This document shows positions 36,450-43,870 of a stretch of DNA of 64,000 bases, one piece after another (position 1 is the stretch's first letter; each line of letters begins with the position of its first letter). This stretch comes from LMUY01 sp965198565 (lineage in GTDB: Bacteria; Pseudomonadota; Alphaproteobacteria; Acetobacterales; Acetobacteraceae). The stretch lies in contig OZ240665.1 of NCBI GenBank assembly GCA_965198565.1, positions 2,976,001-3,040,000 on the forward strand. Reading direction: 5' to 3'. The notes below the pieces were generated by a model. It saw nothing but the letters and a program-made list of their open reading frames with translations. It did no database searches and was not told the origin of the DNA. The position numbers and the translations under genes were made by a program.

Positions 36450-36707
36450 TCAATCCGGCAGGCCGAGCACCTCGCGGCTGAACGCCGGGTCGTCGAACTC
36501 GGGCGGCACGGCCACGGTGACGCCGTCCAGCCCGAGTTCGCGGCGGACGATTTCGGCGCCGGCGAAGTCCATCCCGGCAGCGCCTTGCGCCGGCACCAGC
36601 TCGATGAAGGGGCGGCCATGCTTGGTCACGATCACGCGCTCACCATGGGCAGCCGCGGTGGCGGCTTCGGCGAAATGCGCCTTGGCGTCGCGAATGGATA
36701 GCTGCAT
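36450..36707 (-). CDS. Phd/YefM-type antitoxin
   Basis: 85 residues. The N-terminal Phd/YefM fold is clear: MQLSIRDAKAHFAEAATAAAHGERVIVTKHGRPFIELVP. The C-terminal part (from about residue 45), which would wrap the toxin, is acidic and flexible. It would bind its own promoter and neutralise the PIN toxin encoded directly downstream. A TGTAGT/ACTACA inverted repeat about 50 nt upstream is a candidate operator. Confidence 0.85.
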   Translation of the reverse strand: MQLSIRDAKAHFAEAATAAAHGERVIVTKHGRPFIELVPAQGAAGMDFAGAEIVRRELGLDGVTVAVPPEFDDPAFSREVLGLPD

Positions 36708-36756
36708 GACCGGTCTCCAACCAACAATCTTCGCCGTCTATAACCGATTTACAAGC

Positions 36757-36777
36757 TGTAGTCACGCAGCAACTACA
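36757..36777. promoter_or_regulatory. candidate operator TGTAGT-N9-ACTACA
   Basis: A perfect 6-bp inverted repeat with a 9-nt spacer, upstream of the antitoxin gene and overlapping the livM stop codon. The 66-nt gap is AT-rich for this genome and contains TTATAG on the minus strand. Such dyads are typical Phd-family autoregulation sites; binding is inference. Confidence 0.4.
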
Positions 36778-37708
36778 ACGCCAGCCGCAGCCGCGCGCCC
36801 AGCTCGCCGATCACGCCGCGGCGGAACGCCAGCACGCAGACGACGAAGATCACCCCTTGCACCACCGTCACCCAGGAGCCGATTCCGGCCAGGTAGTTCT
36901 CCATCGCCTTGAGCACCAGCGCGCCGACGCCGGGGCCGAAGATGGTGCCCATGCCGCCCACCAGGGTCATCAGCACGATGTCGCCCGAGGTGTTGAAGGT
37001 CACGTCGGTGAGGGTCGCGATGCTGAACACCAGCGCCTTGGTGCCGCCGGCGATCCCGGCGATGAAGCAGGACAGCACGAACGCGATCAGCTTGTAGTCG
37101 TCGGTGCGGTAGCCCAGCGAGGTGGCGCGCGGCTCGTTCTCGCGGATCGCCTTCAGCACCTGGCCGAACGGCGAATGCACCACCCGGTGCAGCAGCAGGA
37201 AGAACACCACGAACACGGCCGCCACGAAGCCATACATCGCCAGGTCGGAGTCGAGCGGGACGAGGCCGAACAGCGCCGGGCGGGGCACTTGCTGGATGCC
37301 GTCCTCGCCGTGGGTGAACGGCGCTTCGACACAGAAGAAATACACCATCTGCGCCAGCGCCAGAGTGATCATGGCGAAGTAGATCCCCTGCCGCCGGATG
37401 GCGATCCAGCCGAACACGACGCCGAGCAGCCCGCCGGTCACCCCGCCGGCCAGCACGCAAAGTTCGGCGCTCCAGCCCCAGCTCTTGGCGATGTAGGCCG
37501 ACACATAGGCGCTCATGCCGAAGAACGCGGCGTGGCCGAAGCTCATCAGCCCGACATAGCCGATCAAGAGGTTGAACGCCGACGCCACCAGGGCGAAGCA
37601 CAGCACGTTCATCAGGAACACGGGATACACGCCAAGCAGCGGTGCCGCGACCAGGATGGCCAGCAGCACCAGGAAGGCGACGCCCTGCGGCCGCGAGAAG
37701 CCGAGCAT
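36773..37708 (-). CDS. livM: branched-chain amino-acid-type ABC permease (LivM)
   Basis: 311 residues, about ten hydrophobic helices, family motif LIGYVGLMSFGHAAFFGMSAY near residues 48-68 and the cytoplasmic EAA-like loop LKAIRENEPRATSLGY. It forms the heterodimeric membrane channel with LivH. Last gene of the operon livG-livF-two binding proteins-livH-livM. True substrate is unknown; this family also carries urea, amides and short organic acids. Confidence 0.92.
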   Translation of the reverse strand: MLGFSRPQGVAFLVLLAILVAAPLLGVYPVFLMNVLCFALVASAFNLLIGYVGLMSFGHAAFFGMSAYVSAYIAKSWGWSAELCVLAGGVTGGLLGVVFGWIAIRRQGIYFAMITLALAQMVYFFCVEAPFTHGEDGIQQVPRPALFGLVPLDSDLAMYGFVAAVFVVFFLLLHRVVHSPFGQVLKAIRENEPRATSLGYRTDDYKLIAFVLSCFIAGIAGGTKALVFSIATLTDVTFNTSGDIVLMTLVGGMGTIFGPGVGALVLKAMENYLAGIGSWVTVVQGVIFVVCVLAFRRGVIGELGARLRLAL

Positions 37709-37736
37709 CAGGCCGCCCCCCTCATGATGCCCCGGG

Positions 37737-38624
37737 TCATGCTGTCTTGCCGAACAGGCCGGCCGGGCGCGCCAGCAGCACGATCACCATCACCAGGAAC
37801 ACCACCGTGGCGGAGGCTTGCGGGTAGAACACCTTGGTCAGCCCTTCCGCCACGCCCAGGCCGAAGCCGGTCAGCACCGAGCCCAGGATCGAGCCCATGC
37901 CGCCGATCACCACCACGGCGAACACGACGATGATGAGGTTGACGCCCATGTTGGGGTTCACCGAATAGATCGGCGCCGCCAGCACCCCGGCGAAGGCGGC
38001 CAACGCCACGCCGCCGGCATAAGTCAGCGTGATCATGCGCGGCACGTTGACCCCGAAGGCTTGCACCAGCTTGGGGTTCTCGGTGGCGGCGCGCAGCGTG
38101 GCGCCGAATGAGGTCTTCTCGATGCCGAACCAGGTCAGGAAGCACACCACCACCGCCACCACCACCACCCAGCCGCGATAGTTGGGCAGGAACATGAAGC
38201 CGAGATTGGTCCCGCCCGAGAGCGAGGCCGGGATGTTATAGGGCAGCCCGGAGGTGCCGTAGGCATAGCTGAAGATCCCCTGCAGGATCAGCGCCAGGCC
38301 GAAGGTGAGCAGCAGGCCATAGAGCGGGTCGATGCGGTAGAGCTGGCTGATGATGGTCTTCTCCAGCAGCATGCCGCAGCCGCCGACCACCAGCGGCGAG
38401 ATCAGCAGCGCCCACCAGTAATTGACCCCCAGATAGCTCTGCAGCATCCAGGCGACGAAGGCGCCGACCATGAACAGCGCGCCATGGGCGAAGTTGATGA
38501 GGCCCAGCATGCCGAAGATGATCGCCAGGCCGAGCGACAGCAGCGCGTAGAACGCCCCGTTGATCAGCCCGAGCAGGACCTGCGCGAACAGCAACGGCAG
38601 CGGCACGCCGAAGATGCCGTGCAT
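37737..38624 (-). CDS. livH: branched-chain amino-acid-type ABC permease (LivH)
   Basis: 295 residues. Motif NGAFYALLSLGLAIIFGMLGLINFAHGALFMVGAF at the N-terminus and LRAATENPKLVQAFGVN as cytoplasmic coupling loop identify LivH. I chose the ATG at 38624; a longer in-frame start at 38699 would encode the intergenic repeat (copy f) as protein and is rejected. Twenty-eight nt separate it from livM. Confidence 0.92.
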   Translation of the reverse strand: MHGIFGVPLPLLFAQVLLGLINGAFYALLSLGLAIIFGMLGLINFAHGALFMVGAFVAWMLQSYLGVNYWWALLISPLVVGGCGMLLEKTIISQLYRIDPLYGLLLTFGLALILQGIFSYAYGTSGLPYNIPASLSGGTNLGFMFLPNYRGWVVVVAVVVCFLTWFGIEKTSFGATLRAATENPKLVQAFGVNVPRMITLTYAGGVALAAFAGVLAAPIYSVNPNMGVNLIIVVFAVVVIGGMGSILGSVLTGFGLGVAEGLTKVFYPQASATVVFLVMVIVLLARPAGLFGKTA

Positions 38625-38635
38625 GGCCCTAGCGC

Positions 38636-38754
38636 TCTTTCTCTCCCTCTCCCGCTGGCGGGAGAGGGCGGGGTGAGGGTGGCGCTGCCAATGAGGCACA
38701 ACTTCTGCAAGCCGCAGGACCCCTCACCCCGACCCTCTCCCAGAGGGAGAGGGA
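38636..38754. repeat. REPIN-like inverted pair, copy f
   Basis: Arms CCCTCTCCCGCTGGCGGGAG and CCCTCTCCCAGAGGGAGAGG with GGGGTGAGGG / CCCTCACCCC tails, inside the liv operon between the second binding-protein gene and livH. It could create an mRNA hairpin that separates expression of binding proteins from the permeases. Confidence 0.9.
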
Positions 38755-38774
38755 TAAGAAAGGCGGGATCGCCA

Positions 38775-39998
38775 TCACGACTTCACCATCGCGCAGCCGC
38801 CTTCGGACAGCGGGCGGAAGGCCTGGTCGGCGGGCGTGGTCGCCAGCAGCTTGTAGTAGTCCCACGGGCCGTGGCTCTCGGCCGGAGTCTTCACCTGGAA
38901 CAGATAGGCCGGGAACATTCCCCGCCCGTCCTCGCGGATGCTGCCGTGGCCGAACGCGTCGTCGTCGGTCGGCATCGCCTTCATCTTCGCGATGGTGGCG
39001 CGGCCGTCGGCCTTGGCCTGCGCCACACCCAGCGCCGCCACCGCCTTCAGGTAGTGCAAGCTCGCGGCGTAGCAGCCGGCCTGGTCCATGCCGGGCCTCA
39101 CGTTCGGCACGTCGGCGGCCAGGCGCTGGGCGAAGGCGCGGGTGCGGTCGTTGAGGTCCCAGTAGAAGGTCTCGGTCAACACCAGCCCCTGCGCCGCCTG
39201 CAGCCCGAGCCCGTGCACGTCGCTGATGAACAGCAGCAGCGCCGCCAGCTTCATCTGCGGCGACAGCCCGAACTCGGCCGCCTGCTTCACGCAGTTGACG
39301 GTGTCGGCGCCGGCATTGGCCAGCCCCAGCACCTTGGCGCCGGAGGACTGCGCCTGCAGCAGGAAGGAGGAGAAATCGGTGGTGCTGGGGAACGGATAGC
39401 GCGACTCGCCCAGCACCTTGCCGCCGGCCTCCTTCACGAACCGCCCGGCCATGCTCGCCAGTTGCTGGCCGAACACGTAGTCGGCGGTCAGGAAATACCA
39501 GCTATCGCCGCCGGCCTTCACCATCGCGCCGCCGGTCGACTTGCCCAGCATGTAGACGTCGTAGGTCCACTGCACCGTGTTGGGCGAGCATTGCGACCCG
39601 GTGAGGTCCACCGTGCCGGCGCCGGAATTGAGGTAGGCCTTGTTCTTCTCCCGGCACACCGAGTTCACCGCCAGCGCCACCGAGGAGGTCGGCACGTCGA
39701 CGATCACGTCAACGCCCTCCTGGTCGAACCAGCGGCGCGCGATGGAGGCGCCGAGATCGGGCTTGTTCTGGTGGTCGGCGTTGACCACCTCGATGGCGAA
39801 GCCGTGGTTGGCGAATTCCTTCGCCGCCTGCCGCGTGCAGGCCACCGAGAGCGGGCCGCCGGTGTCGCGGTATGGCCCCGCCATGTCGTTCAGCACGCCG
39901 ATCTTGATGCCAGGCGTCTGTGCTCGCACGCGGGGTGTGGCCGCCCCAGTGGCCGCCGCGGTGGCAGCCGCCGCCAGCAGGGTGCGCCGGGCGATCAT
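38775..39998 (-). CDS. ABC substrate-binding protein (LivK-type), paralogue 2
   Basis: 407 residues, periplasmic Peripla_BP_6 fold. The signal peptide starts RRTLLAAAATAAATGAATPRVRAQ, preceded by RR as in Tat-type signals. Mature motifs: IKIGVLNDMAGPYRD, VNADHQNKPD, DVPTSSVALAV, WYFLTADYVFGQQ. Its ATG overlaps the stop of paralogue 1 (ATGA). The two share blocks such as SSFLLQAQSSGAKV and FYWDLNDRTRAF, showing a tandem duplication with later divergence. Confidence 0.9.
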   Translation of the reverse strand: MIARRTLLAAAATAAATGAATPRVRAQTPGIKIGVLNDMAGPYRDTGGPLSVACTRQAAKEFANHGFAIEVVNADHQNKPDLGASIARRWFDQEGVDVIVDVPTSSVALAVNSVCREKNKAYLNSGAGTVDLTGSQCSPNTVQWTYDVYMLGKSTGGAMVKAGGDSWYFLTADYVFGQQLASMAGRFVKEAGGKVLGESRYPFPSTTDFSSFLLQAQSSGAKVLGLANAGADTVNCVKQAAEFGLSPQMKLAALLLFISDVHGLGLQAAQGLVLTETFYWDLNDRTRAFAQRLAADVPNVRPGMDQAGCYAASLHYLKAVAALGVAQAKADGRATIAKMKAMPTDDDAFGHGSIREDGRGMFPAYLFQVKTPAESHGPWDYYKLLATTPADQAFRPLSEGGCAMVKS

Positions 39999-41224
39999 GC
40001 GTGCACCATCGGGCAGGCGTCCTGCGCCATCGGGCGGAACGCCTCGTCGGCCGGCGTGGTAGCGACCACGCTGTAGTAGTCCCACGGCCCCTTGCTGGCG
40101 GACGGTTTCTTCACCTCGAACAGGTAGGTCGGGTGCAGTGCGCGGCCGTCCTCGCGGATGCTGCCGGGCCCCATGGCGTCGTCGTCGGTGGGCATGGACT
40201 TCATGCGCGACACGGTGGCCGCGCCGCTCTTCTTGGCGTCCGCCGCGCCCATCGCAGCCACGGTCTTGAGGTAGGCGATGGTGCCGCTGTAGCAGCCGGC
40301 CTGGCCCATGCCGGGGTGGTAGCCGCCGGTCTTCTGGATCACCCGGCTGGTGAAGGCGCGGGTGCGGTCGTTGAGGTCCCAGTAGAAGCTCTCGGTCAGG
40401 TTCAGCCCCTGCGCGGTCTGCAGCCCCAGCGCATGCACGTCGCTGATGAACACCAGCATGCCCGCGAGCTTGATGCCGGACTGGGTGAGCCCGAACTCGC
40501 CGGCCTGCTTGATCGAGTTCACCGTGTCCGACCCGGCGTTGCACAGGCCGATCACCTTGGCGCCGGAGGACTGCGCCTGCAGCAGGAAGGAGGAGAAGTC
40601 GCTGGTGGGGAACGGCGTCTTGACGCTGCCCAGCACGGTGCCGCCGGCCTGCTTGACGAAGGTCGTGGTGTCGCGCTCGATCGCCTGGCCGAACGCGTAG
40701 TCGGCGGTGAGGAAGAACCAGCTCGTGCCGCCCGCCTTCACCAGCGCGCCGCCGGTGGAGCGGGACAGCGCGTAGGTGTCGATCGTCCAATGGATCGTGG
40801 TGGGCGCGCATTGCGGCCCGGTGAGGTCCGCGGTGGCCGCGGCGCTGCAGATGAACGGCTTGTCCTTCTCGTGGCAGACCCCGGCGACCGCCAGCGCCAC
40901 CGCGCTGTTCGGCGCGTCGATCACCATGTCCACGCCGTCGCGGTCGGCCCATTGCCGCACGATGGAGGCGCCGATGTCGGGCTTGTTCTGGTGGTCGGCG
41001 GAAATCACCTCCACCGTGACGCCCTGCAGATGCGGCTGCATCTCCTCCACTGCCTGTTTCACGCAGGCGATCGCCACCGGGCCGCTGAGGTCGCGGTAGA
41101 CGCCTGATTGGTCGCCCAGCACGCCGATCTTGATCCCGGCGGATTGCGCCCGGGCATGGCGCCAGGGCAGGCCGGCGAGGGGGGCGGCGGCGGTGGCGGC
41201 GATGAGGGAACGGCGCTTGAGCAT
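39995..41224 (-). CDS. ABC substrate-binding protein (LivK-type), paralogue 1
   Basis: 409 residues. The signal peptide begins MLKRRSLIAATAAAPLAG with twin Arg. Mature domain motifs: IKIGVLGDQSGVYRDLSGP, ISADHQNKPDIGAS, DAPNSAVALAV, WFFLTADYAFGQA. I chose the ATG at 41224, because GGAGG sits 6 nt upstream; the ATG at 41230 would abut the Shine-Dalgarno. It follows livF in the operon. Two binding proteins for one transporter may widen the substrate range. Confidence 0.9.
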   Translation of the reverse strand: MLKRRSLIAATAAAPLAGLPWRHARAQSAGIKIGVLGDQSGVYRDLSGPVAIACVKQAVEEMQPHLQGVTVEVISADHQNKPDIGASIVRQWADRDGVDMVIDAPNSAVALAVAGVCHEKDKPFICSAAATADLTGPQCAPTTIHWTIDTYALSRSTGGALVKAGGTSWFFLTADYAFGQAIERDTTTFVKQAGGTVLGSVKTPFPTSDFSSFLLQAQSSGAKVIGLCNAGSDTVNSIKQAGEFGLTQSGIKLAGMLVFISDVHALGLQTAQGLNLTESFYWDLNDRTRAFTSRVIQKTGGYHPGMGQAGCYSGTIAYLKTVAAMGAADAKKSGAATVSRMKSMPTDDDAMGPGSIREDGRALHPTYLFEVKKPSASKGPWDYYSVVATTPADEAFRPMAQDACPMVHA

Positions 41225-41296
41225 GAACATCCTCCGTTTGTGTTTTTGGCGCCGATCGGTCGCAGCACGGCAAGGCGTGGCCGAGAAGCCGGCTGG

Positions 41297-42019
41297 CTAC
41301 ACCCCGAGATACTCGTGCAGCTTGCCCGTTTGCGCGCCGATCTCGGCGTTCGGGATCATATCGATGATGCGGCCATGTTCCATCACGTAATGGCGGTCGG
41401 CCACGGTCGCGGCGAAGCGGAAGTTCTGCTCCACCAGCAGCACGGTGAAGCCGCGGGTGCGCAGCTCGCGGATGGTGCGGCCGATCTGCTGCACGATCAC
41501 CGGCGCCAGCCCCTCGGTCGGCTCGTCCAGCAGCAGGAAGCGGGCGCCGGTGCGCAGGATGCGGCCGATCGCGAGCATCTGCTGCTCGCCGCCGGAGAGC
41601 TTGGTGCCCTGCGAGGCGGCGCGTTCCTTGAGGTTGGGGAACAGCGCGTAGATCGTCGGCAAGTCGAGCCCGCCCGGTGCGATGCGCGGCGGCAGCATCA
41701 GGTTCTCCGTCACGTTGAGGCTGGCGAAGATGCCGCGCTCCTCCGGGCAGAGCGCGATGCCGCAGCGGGCCACCTCGTCCGGGCGCATGCGGATGGTCTC
41801 GCGCGCACGAAACATGATCGACCCGGCGCGCCGGCCCACCAGGCCCATGATCGACTTCATCGTGGTGGTCTTGCCGGCGCCGTTGCGGCCGAGCAGGGTC
41901 ACCACCTCGCCCTCGGCGACGTCGAAATCGACGCCGTGCAGCACATGGCTCTCGCCGTACCAGGCGTTGAGCCCGCGCACGACGAACATCGCGCCCGAGG
42001 GTGAAGTGGCGTCAAGCAT
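41297..42019 (-). CDS. livF: branched-chain amino-acid-type ABC ATPase (LivF)
   Basis: 240 residues. Walker A is GRNGAGKTTT, the signature LSGGEQQM, Walker B LLLDEPTEGLAP; RIIDMIPNAEI... and EYLGV at the C-terminus are LivF-like. It starts inside the end of livG (8-nt overlap), giving coupled synthesis of the two ATPases. Confidence 0.93.
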   Translation of the reverse strand: MLDATSPSGAMFVVRGLNAWYGESHVLHGVDFDVAEGEVVTLLGRNGAGKTTTMKSIMGLVGRRAGSIMFRARETIRMRPDEVARCGIALCPEERGIFASLNVTENLMLPPRIAPGGLDLPTIYALFPNLKERAASQGTKLSGGEQQMLAIGRILRTGARFLLLDEPTEGLAPVIVQQIGRTIRELRTRGFTVLLVEQNFRFAATVADRHYVMEHGRIIDMIPNAEIGAQTGKLHEYLGV

Positions 42020-42791
42020 CGGCGGGCGCGGCTTCGGTGCCGAGATAGGCGGCGATTACCTCGGGGTTGGCCGACACCGCGGCGTAGTCCCCCTCCGCCA
42101 GCACGCGGCCGCGGGTCAGCACGGTGATGGTGTCGCACAGGCCTGCAACCACCGAGAGGTTGTGCTCGACCATCAGGATGGTGCGTCCGGTGCGGATGCG
42201 GCGCACCAGCGCCACCACCCGGTCCACGTCCTCGTGGGTCATGCCGGCGGTCGGCTCGTCCAGCAGCAGCATACGCGGTTCGAGCGCCAGGGTGGTGGCG
42301 ATCTCGAGCGCCCGCTTGCGGCCATAGGGCAGCAGCGTGGCCGGCGTTTGCACGTAGTCCGACAGCCCCACGTCGTCCAGCAGCGCCCGCGCCTGGTCGT
42401 TGTAGCGGCTGAGCAGGCCTTCGGAGCGCCAGAAGTCGTACGACCCGCCGCGCTGGCGCTGCAATGCCAGCCGCACGTTCTCCAGCGCGGTCAGGTGCGG
42501 GAACACCGCCGAGATTTGGAACGAGCGCACCAGGCCGCGCCGCGCCACCTGCGCCGGGCTCAGTCGGGTGATGTCGTGCCCCTCGTAGTGGATGGTGCCG
42601 CGCGTGGGCTGCAGGAACTTGGTCAGCAGGTTGAACGTGGTGGTCTTGCCCGCGCCGTTGGGGCCGATCAGGGCATGGATGGTGCCGGGCATCACGCGCA
42701 GGTTGACGTCGTTGACGGCGACGAAGCCGCGGAACTCGCGCGTCATTCCTCTCGTCTCAAGGATTGGGGTGGGCAGACTTGACTCGGCCAC
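42012..42791 (-). CDS. livG: branched-chain amino-acid-type ABC ATPase (LivG)
   Basis: 259 residues. Walker A GPNGAGKTTT, LivG-specific loop FQISAVFPHLTALENV, a signature-like LLPYGRKRALEI in place of the canonical LSGGQ (normal for LivG), and Walker B LLLDEPTAGMTHED. I chose a GTG at 42791, because the homology begins just after it (AESSLPTPILETRG) and GGGAGCGGGAG precedes it; the first ATG (MTREFRGF) would cut the domain. First gene of the operon, divergent from the CitE-like gene. Confidence 0.9.
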   Translation of the reverse strand: MAESSLPTPILETRGMTREFRGFVAVNDVNLRVMPGTIHALIGPNGAGKTTTFNLLTKFLQPTRGTIHYEGHDITRLSPAQVARRGLVRSFQISAVFPHLTALENVRLALQRQRGGSYDFWRSEGLLSRYNDQARALLDDVGLSDYVQTPATLLPYGRKRALEIATTLALEPRMLLLDEPTAGMTHEDVDRVVALVRRIRTGRTILMVEHNLSVVAGLCDTITVLTRGRVLAEGDYAAVSANPEVIAAYLGTEAAPADA

Positions 42792-42871
42792 TCGCGCTCC
42801 CGCTCCCTTGGGCACCCGCTGATCTGGGGAATGTGCTTTGTTAGCTCGTTGATTTGCATATCGGGGATGCC

Positions 42872-42887
42872 CGCGCAAGATTGCGCG
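42872..42887. promoter_or_regulatory. palindrome CGCGCAA-GA-TTGCGCG upstream of the CitE-like gene
   Basis: A perfect 7-bp inverted repeat, 19 nt before the lyase ATG and about 80 nt before livG, in their shared divergent promoter region. The shape suits a dimeric repressor site; no regulator gene is adjacent. Confidence 0.35.
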
Positions 42888-42906
42888 CGATGCTGCGGAG
42901 AGCCGG

Positions 42907-43749
42907 ATGAAGCTGCGCACGCTGCTGTTTGCCCCCGGCGACTCCGAACGCAAGCTCTCCCGCGCGCTGCAATCCGAGGCGGACCTGGTGATCATGGACC
43001 TCGAGGACTCGGTGGCGCCCGGCAGCAAGCCGGCGGCGCGGGAGCTTGTGGCGGCACTGCTGCCGGCGTCCAGGCCCGTCGCGGTGCGGGTGAACCCGCC
43101 TGGCACCCCGTGGTACCTGGCCGACCTGGCCGCCATAGCGGGGCGGCGGCCGGACGCGATCCTGCTGCCGAAATGCACCGGCCCGGCCGACCTGCTGGCG
43201 CTGCACCACCATCTCGAGGCGCTGGAGGCGGCGTCCGGCCTCGCCGTGGGCAGCGTCGGCGTGCTGGCGCTGGTGACGGAGACGGCGGCGTCGTTGGCGC
43301 GGATGGACTACGCCGGGTCCCCCGCGCGCTTGCGGGCGCTGTGTTTCGGCGCGGAGGACCTGTCGGCCGATCTCGGCATCGCGCCACGGTGGGGCGGGGT
43401 GCACACGGTGCCGGTTGCGGCTGCGCGCACCGCGGTGTTGCTGGCGGCGGCGGCGGCGGGTGTTGCGGCGATCGACACGCCGTGGCCCGACCCCAAGGAC
43501 GAGGCGGGGTTGCTCGCCGAGACGCAGGCGGCGGCGCGCGACGGGTTTGCCGGCAAGCTCTGCATCCACCCGGCGCAGGTCGCCGCGGTGATGGCCGCGT
43601 TCACGCCGCCGCCAGAGCGGGTGGACTGGGCGCGCCGGGTGGCCGCCGCCTTTGCCGCCGCGCCCGAGGCGGGAGTGCTGACCTTGGACGGCGCCATGAT
43701 CGACCAGCCGCACCTGAAGCTGGCCCGTCGCATCCTCGGCCAGGCTTAG
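42907..43749 (+). CDS. CitE-like HpcH/HpaI-family CoA-ester lyase
   Basis: 280 residues, TIM-barrel Mg-dependent lyase family (citrate lyase beta-like; malyl-/citramalyl-CoA lyases). Motifs: LRTLLFAPGDSERKLSRAL, VIMDLEDSVAPGSKPAAR, VRVNPPGTPW, ALVTETAASL, ALCFGAEDLSADLG and the C-terminal KLCIHPAQV. No citrate lyase alpha or gamma gene is near, so it is a stand-alone lyase of unknown acyl-CoA substrate. Confidence 0.87.
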   Translation: MKLRTLLFAPGDSERKLSRALQSEADLVIMDLEDSVAPGSKPAARELVAALLPASRPVAVRVNPPGTPWYLADLAAIAGRRPDAILLPKCTGPADLLALHHHLEALEAASGLAVGSVGVLALVTETAASLARMDYAGSPARLRALCFGAEDLSADLGIAPRWGGVHTVPVAAARTAVLLAAAAAGVAAIDTPWPDPKDEAGLLAETQAAARDGFAGKLCIHPAQVAAVMAAFTPPPERVDWARRVAAAFAAAPEAGVLTLDGAMIDQPHLKLARRILGQA

Positions 43750-43760
43750 GCTCGGCATCA

Positions 43761-43790
43761 TCTTTCTCCCTCTCCCTCTGGGAGAGGGCT
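43761..43790. repeat. REPIN-family single hairpin, copy g
   Basis: One arm (CCCTCTCCCTCTGGGAGAGG) between the CitE-like gene and mutS; no inverted partner follows. Confidence 0.8.
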
Positions 43791-43870
43791 TCCAAGCTGG
43801 GTGAGTGCTTTTCGTGTCGTGCGTTCGCACCAGCCTTGACGACTCCTCGCTGACACCTGACCACTGCCGC

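Noticed and set aside
38625..38699. 25-codon N-terminal extension of livH
   Set aside because: The residues are simply the translation of repeat copy f (SRQRERERK); LivH homology starts at 38624.
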